Of a stretch of DNA of 36,740 nucleotides, positions 1 through 8,202 are shown in pieces (the stretch's first letter is position 1; every line of letters begins with the position of its first letter). Location: contig CACYGY010000025.1 in the NCBI GenBank assembly GCA_902774025.1, positions 1 to 36,740 of the forward strand. Reading direction: 5' to 3'. The position numbers and the translations under genes were made by a program. Under the pieces are notes generated by a model. The model did not search any database and was not told the DNA's origin. It worked only from the letters and a program-made list of their open reading frames with translations. The stretch comes from an uncultured Eubacteriales bacterium. Its GTDB lineage: Bacteria > Bacillota > Clostridia > Christensenellales > Aristaeellaceae.

Positions 1-10
1 ACTTTCCCGT

Positions 11-84
11 TGGCAGGGGCAGAAGGACTCGAACCCTCAACAAAGGTTTTGGAGACCCACGTGTTACCATTACACCATGCCCCT
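11..84 (-). tRNA. tRNA-Trp (anticodon CCA)
   Basis: The minus strand folds as a standard tRNA. The acceptor arms AGGGGCA and TGCCCCT pair fully, the D-arm contains TGGTAAC, the anticodon loop CTCCAAA places CCA at positions 34-36, and the T-arm contains GGTTCGAGTCC. The discriminator is G and the 3' CCA is encoded in the DNA. The anticodon stem has one non-pair at its base. The gene lies downstream of the 126-653 gene on the same strand but has its own consensus promoter, so it is probably transcribed independently. The 10 bases left to the window edge show nothing. Confidence 0.95.
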
Positions 85-101
85 TCGAGCCAACACGGGG
101 T

Positions 102-129
102 ATTATACACAGGTTTTGACTCTTGTCAA
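102..129 (-). promoter_or_regulatory. Consensus promoter of tRNA-Trp
   Basis: On the minus strand TTGACA (124-129) and TATAAT (102-107) are both perfect sigma-A hexamers with a 16-bp spacer. The -10 box lies 17 bp before the tRNA 5' end. The -35 box overlaps the TGA stop (126-128) of the upstream protein gene, and TTGAC/GTCAA arms flank it. Confidence 0.85.
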
Positions 130-653
130 GCTTTTTCTTCCGGGAAAATCTCCTCTGCTGATTCCAGCTTCTTTTTCAGACGTTCCAGCTTCTGTTCATG
201 AGAATGAACCGCGAGTTCCATGCCTTCCCGAATATCCAGATTATCTGCGGTTTTCATGGCTTCCCGGATTCGCTCCAACCGGTCCCGGACCCGCTCCATC
301 TCCATTTCCACAGGGATTTTTTCGCCAAGGGCTTCCCCGTATACCTGATAGACCATCCGTTCAATCTGATTGACGAAGGTATCGCTTTCGGTCATGAGAG
401 AAACAATCCTGGCTGTTTTCAGCAGCAGCCGGTAGGGATCCTGACATTCCCTTACTTCCTTGAGCACTTCCATCTGCAGCTCTTCGGACCTTCGGATGTT
501 CTCCTGATATTTCTGATACGCTGTGAGGTCGGTTCCGGACTCCACAGCTTCGGTACCTTTTTCCTGCTCAGTACTCATTTCCATTTTCACCTGCTCTGCT
601 TTTCCGTTCCATCGTCCAGGCACCATCGTGATGTACATGTTTCGGGAGGACAT
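126..653 (-). CDS. Hypothetical coiled-coil protein, 175 aa
   Basis: I do not recognise this protein. It is charged, cysteine-poor and mostly helical by eye, with heptad-like Leu/Met/Ile spacing in residues 45-105 and again near residues 115-170, where Arg, Lys and Glu dominate (for example RLERIREAMKTAD and LERLKKKLE). No signal peptide or membrane segment is visible, so it is probably cytosolic. The start at 653 is supported by AGGGGG about six bases upstream; a later in-frame Met at residue 24 is possible. The region upstream holds two overlapping inverted repeats and a tiny ORF, so expression may be controlled in the leader. The 3' end overlaps the -35 box of the tRNA-Trp promoter. A structural or regulatory helper protein is only a guess. 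Confidence 0.7.
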   Translation of the reverse strand: MSSRNMYITMVPGRWNGKAEQVKMEMSTEQEKGTEAVESGTDLTAYQKYQENIRRSEELQMEVLKEVRECQDPYRLLLKTARIVSLMTESDTFVNQIERMVYQVYGEALGEKIPVEMEMERVRDRLERIREAMKTADNLDIREGMELAVHSHEQKLERLKKKLESAEEIFPEEKA

Positions 654-658
654 GGTTC

Positions 659-679
659 CCCCTGAATCAGGGGATTCAG
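659..679 (-). promoter_or_regulatory. Two overlapping inverted repeats at a ribosome site
   Basis: Two mutually exclusive hairpins can form in the leader of the 126-653 gene. One pairs CTGAATC (662-668) with GATTCAG (673-679) and leaves the following G-run free. The other pairs CCCCTGA (659-665) with TCAGGGG (667-673) and would bury the Shine-Dalgarno G-run. The geometry fits a translational switch, but nothing identifies a ligand. Confidence 0.35.
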
Positions 680-732
680 TCTTTCATGCTACTCTAAAAA
701 GCGTTTCTTCCTGATAACAGTTCTGCCCGGGA

Positions 733-756
733 TTACGCAGGCGGTTTCCGGTTCAT
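733..756 (-). CDS. Possible 7-residue leader peptide
   Basis: GGAGGA is followed after seven bases by ATG and six more codons, then TAA, encoding MNRKPPA. It lies about 80 bases upstream of the 126-653 start and just before the alternative hairpins. A Shine-Dalgarno site with ideal spacing in front of such a short frame may be chance; a leader peptide controlling the downstream gene is the alternative. A 9-bp direct repeat TTCATATCA (752-760 and 777-785) lies in the same stretch. Confidence 0.2.
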   Translation of the reverse strand: MNRKPPA

Positions 757-792
757 ATCACGCTCCTCCGGAGAGATTCATATCAGTCCAGC

Positions 793-815
793 CCAGCCCC
801 TGCGGGCAGGGCTGG
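793..815 (-). terminator. Hairpin downstream of the aminopeptidase gene
   Basis: CCAGCCC (793-799) pairs with GGGCTGG (809-815), with further TGC/GCA pairing inside the loop. It sits 17 bases past the stop of the minus-strand aminopeptidase gene. No clear U-run follows on either strand, so termination is uncertain. Confidence 0.4.
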
Positions 816-831
816 ATTGATCATATCCGGA

Positions 832-2226
832 TCATAAATCCATGGCGGGACAGTTCAGGAATGCGCAATATCCCTTATAGGCTGCGTACAGATCAGCCCT
901 GGAGATCACTTCCCAGGGAGCATGCATGCTCAGTACGGGAATGCCGGCGTCGATGACACTCATGCCATACTTGGAGCACATATAGGCGATGGTTCCGCCG
1001 CCGCCCACGTCCACCTTACCCAGTTCAGCGGTCTGGAAGCAGACCTGGGCGTCATCCATCAGACGGCGAACGAGAGCGATGTATTCGGCATTGGCGTCAT
1101 TGGAACCGCCCTTACCGCCCCGGCCGGTGAACTTGTTGAAGCACACGCCGTATCCCATCAGCGCAGCGTTTTTCTTTTCAAACACGGAACTGAAGTTGGG
1201 GTCATAACCGGCAGACACATCACTGGAGAGCATGCAGGAGCGGATCAGCATACGCCGCAGTGTCAGTTCGGAGTATTGCCCGGCAGCGTCCAGCAGCTCG
1301 GCACAGACGTTCTCAAAGAAGTGCGAGGCCATGCCGGTGGCGCCCACGGAGCCAATCTCTTCCTTGTCCGTGAGGATGCAGCAGAGTGTGCGCTCAGGGG
1401 TGCCACTGTAATCCGTCAGCGCCTTGAGTGAAGGATAAGCGCAGACTCTGTCGTCATGACCATACCCGGCGATCAGGGAACGGTCCAGTCCCATGTCCCT
1501 GGATTTTCCCGCAGGCACAATCTCGATTTCCGCAGAGAGGAAGTCCTCCTCCTCAATCTGATACGAATCCTTCAGAAGCTGGAGCAGGGCCTTCTTTACA
1601 GGTTCCTTCTCCTCCCCTTTCAGAGGAATGCTGCCGATGATGACATTCAGGGTTTCTCCCTCGATAACCTCTGCCGCGGTTTTTTTCATCTGCTCTCCGG
1701 AAAGATGCACCAGCAGGTCTGAAATGCAGAAGACAGGATCCTCTTCCTTTTCCCCAATGGAAAGCTTCACTATGGAACCGTCCTTGCGGGCCACCACTCC
1801 GTGCATGGCAAGAGGTACAGCCACCCACTGATATTTCTTGATTCCGCCGTAGTAATGGGTGTCAAGATACCCGAGGGATTCTTCCTCATACAGAGGATTC
1901 TGCTTGATATCCAGACGGGGACTGTCAATATGAGCACCTAGAATGTTCATGCCCTTTTCCATGGGCTGAGCTCCCAGGATAAACGCGATGAGACTTTTCC
2001 CCATCCAGTCCGCATACACACGGGCACCGGGCTGAAGTTTTCCCTGGGCGCGGGCTTCTTCCAGGCTGATGAATCCCTCATTTCTTGCAAGGCGTACGGA
2101 GGCTTCCACGCACTCTCTTTCTGTCTTGCTCTCATCCAGATATGCTCTGTATGCGTCACCCATGGCCATGGCCTGCTGTATTTCATCTTGTGAAAGCTGG
2201 CTCCATACGTTTTTTCTGTACATCAT
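832..2226 (-). CDS. M18 family metal-dependent aminopeptidase, 464 aa
   Basis: This is a cytosolic zinc aminopeptidase of family M18 (aminopeptidase I / aspartyl aminopeptidase group), which removes N-terminal residues from peptides in protein turnover. Family landmarks are in order: HIDSPR with metal ligand H99 and D101, GHDDR at 256-260 with D258 as bridging ligand, TDKEEIGS with the catalytic Glu pair E289/E290, SSDVSAG with D336, and SMHAPWE near the C-terminus with H435. The length is normal for clostridial members. The first of two adjacent ATGs is chosen because GGAGGA lies seven bases upstream. A good promoter and a perfect palindrome lie just upstream, so the gene is probably repressor-controlled. 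It is divergent from the HAD gene. Confidence 0.93.
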   Translation of the reverse strand: MMYRKNVWSQLSQDEIQQAMAMGDAYRAYLDESKTERECVEASVRLARNEGFISLEEARAQGKLQPGARVYADWMGKSLIAFILGAQPMEKGMNILGAHIDSPRLDIKQNPLYEEESLGYLDTHYYGGIKKYQWVAVPLAMHGVVARKDGSIVKLSIGEKEEDPVFCISDLLVHLSGEQMKKTAAEVIEGETLNVIIGSIPLKGEEKEPVKKALLQLLKDSYQIEEEDFLSAEIEIVPAGKSRDMGLDRSLIAGYGHDDRVCAYPSLKALTDYSGTPERTLCCILTDKEEIGSVGATGMASHFFENVCAELLDAAGQYSELTLRRMLIRSCMLSSDVSAGYDPNFSSVFEKKNAALMGYGVCFNKFTGRGGKGGSNDANAEYIALVRRLMDDAQVCFQTAELGKVDVGGGGTIAYMCSKYGMSVIDAGIPVLSMHAPWEVISRADLYAAYKGYCAFLNCPAMDL

Positions 2227-2246
2227 GAATTCCTCCGTTTATGATC

Positions 2247-2268
2247 ATTCCCGGGACGTCCCGGGAAT
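2247..2268. promoter_or_regulatory. Perfect 22-bp palindrome, candidate operator
   Basis: The half-site ATTCCCGGGAC is followed immediately by its exact reverse complement, with no spacer. On the minus strand it begins inside the -10 box of the aminopeptidase promoter and covers the expected transcription start, the classic place for a repressor operator. No regulator gene lies beside it in this window. Confidence 0.6.
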
Positions 2269-2295
2269 TATATCGCATGATGAATTCCGGTACAA
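2267..2295 (-). promoter_or_regulatory. Promoter of the M18 aminopeptidase gene
   Basis: On the minus strand TTGTAC (2290-2295) and a perfect TATAAT (2267-2272) are separated by 17 bp. The leader would be about 35 bases. The -10 box overlaps the candidate palindromic operator. Confidence 0.65.
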
Positions 2296-2303
2296 GCGGA
2301 GGC

Positions 2304-2332
2304 TTGATTTCCAATTTCCCATGCGATAGACT
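2304..2332 (+). promoter_or_regulatory. Candidate promoter of the HAD gene
   Basis: TTGATT (2304-2309) and TAGACT (2327-2332) are 17 bp apart, giving a leader of about 20 bases. A wider inverted repeat TATCGCATG (2271-2279) / CATGCGATA (2320-2328) and a small CAAGC/GCTTG hairpin enclose this promoter. Confidence 0.4.
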
Positions 2333-2359
2333 CATTCCAGGAGTGAAAGGAGCATCGCT

Positions 2360-2980
2360 ATGGGAGAATTGTGCCCGAAAAAAAACATCCGGAATGTGGT
2401 ATTTGATATCGGAGGTGTTCTTCTGGATTTTTGTCCCGTCCGTATTCTGGAGACCCTGTTTCCGGATCAGCCCGATCTCCGGGATCAGCTTCGGCTGATT
2501 GTCTTCCAGTCTCCTGGATGGCTGATGATGGACCGGGGAATTCTGACCCGGGAAGAGTTCCTGGAGAGGATCGCACACGCCCATCCTGAGCTCCGGGAAG
2601 CGGCCCGTGAACTCCTACAGACATGGGAACATCACATGCCTGCGCTGCCCCAGGGAGAAAGTGCCATGGACATGGCAAATTCCAGGGGTCTGAACACTTT
2701 TTTGCTTACCAATTATCAGGCCGGTCCCTTTGAGACGGCCTGTCATGAACATCCGTTCCTGCGCCTTACCTGCGGCAGTCTTGTATCTGCTCATGTTCAT
2801 CTTCTGAAACCGGATCCGGTGATTTTCCGTATGATGGCCCACCGATTCAGACTGGATGTGTCTGAAACGCTGTTTCTGGATGACAGCGTGCCCAACGTGG
2901 AATCCGCCATGCTGTGCGGTTATCAGGCAGCGGTGGTGAGAAATGGCTGTACGCTGGACACCCTGTGTGCCTGTCTCTGA
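2360..2980 (+). CDS. HAD superfamily phosphatase, YihX-like, 206 aa
   Basis: This is a haloacid-dehalogenase-type hydrolase of subfamily IA, expected to dephosphorylate a small sugar or nucleotide phosphate through an aspartyl intermediate. Motif I is FDIGGVLLDF with nucleophile D16; the second position of the usual DxD is Gly, as in YihX-type proteins. Motif II is LLTNY (T117), motif III is K150 in LLKPDP, and motif IV is FLDDSVPN (D174, D175). The helical cap lies at roughly residues 25-95. AAAGGAG sits eight bases before the chosen ATG. The gene is followed 40 bases later by addB on the same strand and may be co-transcribed. The substrate cannot be told from sequence. Confidence 0.88.
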   Translation: MGELCPKKNIRNVVFDIGGVLLDFCPVRILETLFPDQPDLRDQLRLIVFQSPGWLMMDRGILTREEFLERIAHAHPELREAARELLQTWEHHMPALPQGESAMDMANSRGLNTFLLTNYQAGPFETACHEHPFLRLTCGSLVSAHVHLLKPDPVIFRMMAHRFRLDVSETLFLDDSVPNVESAMLCGYQAAVVRNGCTLDTLCACL

Positions 2981-3020
2981 TCGGGTGCATCCCAGACAAT
3001 GAATCCCGGGAGGTGTTTTT

Positions 3021-6000
3021 GTGACTGGACGAATTCGTCAGGTGCATGTGCATACCATGCGCGGACCGGATCTGATTCCCTGGATGGTTCGCACGGTTCT
3101 GGAAAAAATCAGGTCACAGGATGTTTTTCATGCGCCTGTGACCGTTCTTGTGCCCCGTTCCATGACACTGGCTGTGGAACTGGCTCTGACTTCCGCCATG
3201 CCCGAAGGCGGCTTTTTCGATGTGGATGTCCAGTCCCCGGAAGATTTCCAGAAGGATTTGGAACAGATTCTGGGAAAGCCGGAACTGATTCCCATTTCAG
3301 AACTGGGCAGGAGCATGCTGATCGGAAAGAATCTGCCGGAACTGCTGGAAAAAGGAGAATTGGATTATTACAAGCACGCCGTTGCACAGGTGTCTCTTCC
3401 GCTACGGGTGGTGGAGATTCTGGATGAACTGGAAGACGCGGGTTTTTCGCCTGAAACGCTCCTGGAAGCGTCCCGTCAGGCTTCCCCTGCCACGGCGAGG
3501 AAATACGCTGATCTGTCCAGAATCTGGAGTCATTACCTTGCCTCCATCGAGGGCAGGTTCGAGGATCAGCCCATGCAGTGGGCGCATATGATTGCGCGAC
3601 TGGCGGAATCGGAGTATCTCCGGGACCGGCATCTGCTGATCTGCGGGTTTGATGTAATCTCTTCCACTCTGACCAGTCTGGTCTCGGTTGCCTCCGGTCT
3701 GGCTGAATCCGTATCCCTGGGGCTGATTCTGGATGAGTCTGCCCCGGACAGCCGGATTTTCGCAGCCACATCCACCTCTTTCGGACGTTTCAGGGTGCAG
3801 ATGAGCAAAGGTGGAATCCGGATCCGGATGCACCGGGAAGACGGGGTCCTTCAGGACCGGCATCCGGACCTGATCAGCCTGGAAAAGACGCTGTTTGCTC
3901 CCGGACAACCCCTGAAGCTGTCCATGGATTCACCCGTACGGATCCATCTTTCGCCGGATTCTTATCAGGAGTGTCTGTATGTTGCCCAGATGCTCCATAA
4001 ATGGCACCGTTCCGGAATTGCCTGGGATGACATCCGCATTACATTCTGCGAGATGGATACGCTGCCTTCGCTTCTCCCTCTGGTGCTGGAAAACTCCGGT
4101 ATCCCCGTGTCTGTGCACGTAGGTCAGCCGGTCCTGGTCAGTGATTATGCCGTTTATTTCCTGTCCACCATCCGCGCCGTCTGTCTCGGATACCGGAAGG
4201 AGGATATGCTGAGCCTGATCCGTTCTTTCTGTGCTCCCCTCACTCCGGTAGAATCCATGAGTCTGGAAAACTACGCCATCTCTCATGGACTGGACCGGAA
4301 AAAGTGGCTTCGCCCGATCACCGTGGACCGGCAGAAGCGGCTGTCGGAAACGGATCTGCAAAAGCTTGAAGACTGCCGTGCGAGGGTCATGAATGAACTG
4401 GAGAGTCTCCACAGAACACTGGCCAGGCGGAATATCAGCGCCCGACAGGCAGCAGCGGCCATCTATCAGACCATGGTCAGATCCGGCGCGTATGAGAAAC
4501 TTCTGGAGAGAGGCAGGGAACTCCTGGAGAAGAACATGCTTCTAGCAGCGGATCAGAACCGCCAGGTTTTTGATGCCTGCAATGATCTTCTGAATCAGAT
4601 TGCCCTGCTGATGGGTGACCGTCATATTGCCATGAAGGACCTGGTGATCATGATGGAGTCAGCGATGGCGGGCGGGTTCATCAAGTCTGTTCCCCAGCGG
4701 GTCAACTCTGTGCAGATCAGTGCCCCGGGGATGCTGCTGGCCAGTCCTGCCAGAGCCATGGTCATCATGGGTCTTCAGGACAGAACCAGTGACAGTCAGA
4801 ATGGTCTGCTCACTCCCGGTGAGCGGCAGAAGCTGTCGGAATTCGTTCTGTCTCCGGTAGGGCTTACTGAAACGGAGCAGAACGCGCGCATGCTTCAGGG
4901 TGTGTATCAGGCAGTCTCCCAGGCTACGGAACGTATCCTCATGACCTGTTCTTCCTCAAAGCCGGACGGTACGCCTCTTTATCCCGGCAGTGTCTTCACT
5001 GCGGTTAAGGAGAGCCTCATCCGCTCAGGCAATGAGGAGGAACCCGCCGAAGACCTGGAACCCTTTTCCGCAACCCTGGCGATGGAACAGATCGCCATTC
5101 GCCTCCGTGCCATGAAGGAGCAGGGCGGGGATTTCCTGAATCCTCTTGACGGATCGGAAGATCCGGAAACGGGAATGATTCTTCCAACACCCGGCACCCA
5201 CGCCTGGCAGCAGGCCCTGGCCTGTCTCTTCCACGACCCTGATCAGCGCCGGATTCTGGAACAGGTTCTCCATGGTCTGGACGCGCGGCCTGTCTGTCCT
5301 GCTCTGAGCCAGGAAACCGCTTCCGTGTTATACCGTACGGATTCCACAACCATCTCCCGGCTTGAGGCTTTTGCATCCTGTCCCTATAAGCACTTTGTGA
5401 CATACGGCCTCCGGCCTGTCCCCCGACCCGATTTCGTTTTTGCCCGGGACGCAGAGGGAAACTTCTATCATGCCGTCCTGCAGCACTATATCCGGGAAGG
5501 CATGTCCCGCGCGGACTGGCCCAATCTTACGGATCGGGATATCCAGACAACCCTGGATGCGGTCATCAGGCAGGAACGTATTGCCTGGAAGGATGGTCCT
5601 CTGGAGATGGATGAAGCGCACCGATACATGGGTATGGAATACGTGCAGAACGTCCGCCGCACTGCGTGGGCGGTTACCCATTTTCTCCAGAAATCCTCTC
5701 TCGTGCCACAGGGAACAGAAGTATCCTTCGGTCAGTCTGATGCTTCCAGGGGTGTGCAGCAGTTGCCCCCGGTGTTTCTGGATCTCCCCGATGGAAGACG
5801 GATAGCTCTGGGCGGGATCATCGACCGTGTGGACGTGCTGAAAGCGGAGGACGGACAACAGTACTTCTGCGTGATGGATTACAAGCGTTCGAACAAGGAA
5901 CTGTATGACGTGGACATGGCCTATGGTCTGCAGCTGCAGCTTCCCCTCTACCTCAGCGCTGTTCAGGCCGGCATGCCTTCCGTGATCCCCGCCGGCGCCT

Positions 6001-6422
6001 TTTATCAGAGGGTGTCCAATCCGGAGGTGGACAAACCGGACCAGGATGAAAACGGGATTGAGGATGAGAGCCTGAAGGCCATGAAACTTCAGGGCATGCA
6101 GGTGGACATCCCATCTGTCCGGGAAGCTCTGAAATCCATCGCCTCGGGGGGCGGAACCCGAGGCAGAAAGACCGAGAAGGTCAGTGTCAGTGTTGTGTCT
6201 CCGGAAGAAATGCAGGAGCGTATCCTTCAGGCAAAGTCCAAGGCCGGTTCTCTGGCTGAAAGAATTCTTTCCGGGGATATCCATGTGGAACCGGTCAACG
6301 GAAACAGCCAGAATTCCTGTGAATACTGTTCCTACCGTGCAGCCTGCGGTTTTGATGAGCGTCTGGGTAATCATCCCATTGACCTGAAAAAAGCAGCCCG
6401 GACCTCTTCCGATTCCCCGTGA
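3021..6422 (+). CDS. addB: ATP-dependent helicase/nuclease subunit AddB, 1133 aa
   Basis: AddB is one subunit of the AddAB complex that resects double-strand breaks for RecA-dependent repair. The C-terminal half carries the RecB-type nuclease: the VMDYKR motif with D953 and K955, followed by YGLQLQLPLYL. Four cysteines, C787 and C1100/C1103/C1109 in a CX2CX5C pattern, match the iron-sulfur staple of AddB. The length is normal. The start is GTG at 3021, with GGGAGGTG seven bases upstream. The N-terminus has no recognisable GxxGxGKT Walker A loop (TMRGPDLIP occupies that region), so ATP use by this subunit is doubtful; RexB-type relatives also lack it. In most Bacillota addA follows directly, but here a gamma-glutamyltransferase-like gene does, so the AddA partner must be encoded elsewhere. 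Confidence 0.9.
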   Translation: MTGRIRQVHVHTMRGPDLIPWMVRTVLEKIRSQDVFHAPVTVLVPRSMTLAVELALTSAMPEGGFFDVDVQSPEDFQKDLEQILGKPELIPISELGRSMLIGKNLPELLEKGELDYYKHAVAQVSLPLRVVEILDELEDAGFSPETLLEASRQASPATARKYADLSRIWSHYLASIEGRFEDQPMQWAHMIARLAESEYLRDRHLLICGFDVISSTLTSLVSVASGLAESVSLGLILDESAPDSRIFAATSTSFGRFRVQMSKGGIRIRMHREDGVLQDRHPDLISLEKTLFAPGQPLKLSMDSPVRIHLSPDSYQECLYVAQMLHKWHRSGIAWDDIRITFCEMDTLPSLLPLVLENSGIPVSVHVGQPVLVSDYAVYFLSTIRAVCLGYRKEDMLSLIRSFCAPLTPVESMSLENYAISHGLDRKKWLRPITVDRQKRLSETDLQKLEDCRARVMNELESLHRTLARRNISARQAAAAIYQTMVRSGAYEKLLERGRELLEKNMLLAADQNRQVFDACNDLLNQIALLMGDRHIAMKDLVIMMESAMAGGFIKSVPQRVNSVQISAPGMLLASPARAMVIMGLQDRTSDSQNGLLTPGERQKLSEFVLSPVGLTETEQNARMLQGVYQAVSQATERILMTCSSSKPDGTPLYPGSVFTAVKESLIRSGNEEEPAEDLEPFSATLAMEQIAIRLRAMKEQGGDFLNPLDGSEDPETGMILPTPGTHAWQQALACLFHDPDQRRILEQVLHGLDARPVCPALSQETASVLYRTDSTTISRLEAFASCPYKHFVTYGLRPVPRPDFVFARDAEGNFYHAVLQHYIREGMSRADWPNLTDRDIQTTLDAVIRQERIAWKDGPLEMDEAHRYMGMEYVQNVRRTAWAVTHFLQKSSLVPQGTEVSFGQSDASRGVQQLPPVFLDLPDGRRIALGGIIDRVDVLKAEDGQQYFCVMDYKRSNKELYDVDMAYGLQLQLPLYLSAVQAGMPSVIPAGAFYQRVSNPEVDKPDQDENGIEDESLKAMKLQGMQVDIPSVREALKSIASGGGTRGRKTEKVSVSVVSPEEMQERILQAKSKAGSLAERILSGDIHVEPVNGNSQNSCEYCSYRAACGFDERLGNHPIDLKKAARTSSDSP

Positions 6423-6508
6423 CGCGGGATGAAGTTCCCTTTGGTTTGGATCGGGGGCAGAATATACGCCCCAGGTCATGAACGAAATGGAGGAGGATGA
6501 TTCTGATA

Positions 6509-8125
6509 ATGACACCCTTTGATCCCCTCTCCCAGATGTATGTTTCCCAGAGGTTTCCGGTGTATGCCTGCGGCGGTATGGTGAATGCATCCAGTCCTCA
6601 GGCGGCTGCTGCGGGTCTGGAGTTATTGCGGCAGGGCGGCAACGCAGTGGACGCAGCTGTGGCGGCTGCCTCCACCCTGACGGTGACGGAACCCACATCC
6701 AACGGGATCGGTTCGGATGCCTTCGCCATCATCTGGTCAGAGAAGGAACAGAAACTCCTTGGCCTGAACGCCAGCGGGCCTGCACCGATGCTGGCGGATC
6801 CGGACCGCATCCGGGGGGATGGCAGAGACGGGAACGGAAAAATGCCCGTTTACGGATGGACACCTGTAACGGTCCCTGGAGCCCCGAAGGCATGGGCGGA
6901 ACTCACGTCCCGTCTTGGACGGATGCCCCTTGAAAAAAATCTTTTGCCTGCCATCCGATATGCCCGGGAAGGATACCCCTGCGCCCCGAACCTGGCCTGG
7001 GCCTGGAAGACAGCCCACCAACGGTATCGGACGCTCTGGTCCGATTCCATGTTTGGTGCCTGGTTTCAGACCTTTGCTCCCGGCGGGAAGACCCCGGAGA
7101 CCGGTGAACTGGTTCGTCTGCCCTGGCACGGGGATGCCCTGGAAGAAATCGCCTCCACCCATGCGGAATCCTTCTATACCGGCCGTCTTGCCAGGAAAAT
7201 GGATGAGCGCAGCAGGAAGGACGGAGGATATCTGCGCTATGAGGATCTGGCTGCCTTCCGGCCCCGGTGGGTGGAACCTGTCCGTGTACGGTACAGAGAC
7301 TATGAAGTTTGCGAGATTCCCCCCAACGGTCAGGGGATTGTTGCACTCATCGCGCTGAGCATTCTTCAGTTTTTTCCAATGTCCCAGAGAAGTCCTCTCA
7401 CCTGCCACCGGCAGATCGAAGCGCTGAAAATGGCCTTCGCGGATGCATTCCTGCACGTTACGGATCCGGAGCACATGGAAGTGGATATTCCCACCCTGCT
7501 GTCGCCCGACCGGTGTGAAAAAAGGGCCATGGAAATGAATGAAACAGCCCGGTGCTGGTCTTCCACTCTTCCCAGAAAGAGCGGAACCGTCTACCTTTGC
7601 TGTGCGGACGCAGAAGGCAACCTTGTCTCCTATATTCAGTCCAACTATATGGGCTTTGGTTCCGGGATTGTGGTGGACGGCATAGCCCTGCAGAACCGTG
7701 GCGCGGATTTTTCTCTGAATCCGGGAGACATCAATTGCCTCAGACCAGGGAAACGTACCTATCACACGATTATTCCCGGCTTTCTTATGAAGGACGGAAA
7801 ACCAGTGGGCCCCTTTGGCGTTATGGGCGGATACATGCAACCTCAGGGGCATGTGCAGTTGATGAACAATTTCATCGATTTTCACATGAACCCTCAGCAG
7901 GCGCTGGATGCTCCCCGTTTTCAGTGGATGCGGGACGGCAGTGTAACGGTGGAATCCCGGTTCGAACCGGCGTGGGCAGGAGAGCTGGAGCGTCGCGGGC
8001 ACCGGATCCGGACAGACCTGAATACGCCGTCCTTCGGGCGCGGACAGATGATTGTGAGGCTGGATAACGGCGTCTTGGTGGGAGGGTGCGAATCCAGAAC
8101 AGACAGCCTGATCGCCTGCATGTAA
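6509..8125 (+). CDS. Gamma-glutamyltransferase family protein (YwrD-like), 538 aa
   Basis: This is an Ntn-hydrolase of the gamma-glutamyltransferase/acylase family, which self-cleaves and uses a new N-terminal Thr to transfer or hydrolyse gamma-glutamyl groups. The N-terminal part has GGMVNASSPQAAAAGLELL and GGNAVDAAVAAA, typical of the family. The predicted cleavage site is before T360 in KSGTVYLCCADAEGN, followed by SYIQSNYMGFGSG and the C-terminal FGVMGGYMQPQGH. No signal peptide is present, so it is probably cytosolic like YwrD rather than secreted Ggt. An earlier ATG at 6497 touches the AGGAGG and is unlikely to be used; the ATG at 6509 is preferred although its spacing of 12 is long. 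The gene ends in a strong terminator. The substrate is unknown. Confidence 0.88.
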   Translation: MTPFDPLSQMYVSQRFPVYACGGMVNASSPQAAAAGLELLRQGGNAVDAAVAAASTLTVTEPTSNGIGSDAFAIIWSEKEQKLLGLNASGPAPMLADPDRIRGDGRDGNGKMPVYGWTPVTVPGAPKAWAELTSRLGRMPLEKNLLPAIRYAREGYPCAPNLAWAWKTAHQRYRTLWSDSMFGAWFQTFAPGGKTPETGELVRLPWHGDALEEIASTHAESFYTGRLARKMDERSRKDGGYLRYEDLAAFRPRWVEPVRVRYRDYEVCEIPPNGQGIVALIALSILQFFPMSQRSPLTCHRQIEALKMAFADAFLHVTDPEHMEVDIPTLLSPDRCEKRAMEMNETARCWSSTLPRKSGTVYLCCADAEGNLVSYIQSNYMGFGSGIVVDGIALQNRGADFSLNPGDINCLRPGKRTYHTIIPGFLMKDGKPVGPFGVMGGYMQPQGHVQLMNNFIDFHMNPQQALDAPRFQWMRDGSVTVESRFEPAWAGELERRGHRIRTDLNTPSFGRGQMIVRLDNGVLVGGCESRTDSLIACM

Positions 8126-8134
8126 TCACAAAAA

Positions 8135-8182
8135 AAAACCGCGGGAGAGCAGACCCACCATCGTCTGCTGTTCCGCGGTTTT
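8135..8182. terminator. Bidirectional intrinsic terminator
   Basis: AAAACCGCGG (8135-8144) pairs with CCGCGGTTTT (8173-8182), with an inner AGCAGAC/GTCTGCT stem. An A-run precedes and a T-run follows, so it can end both the gamma-glutamyltransferase transcript (plus) and the chaperone operon (minus). Confidence 0.9.
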
Positions 8183-8202
8183 CCGGTATGTTCTGTCATG
8201 GT

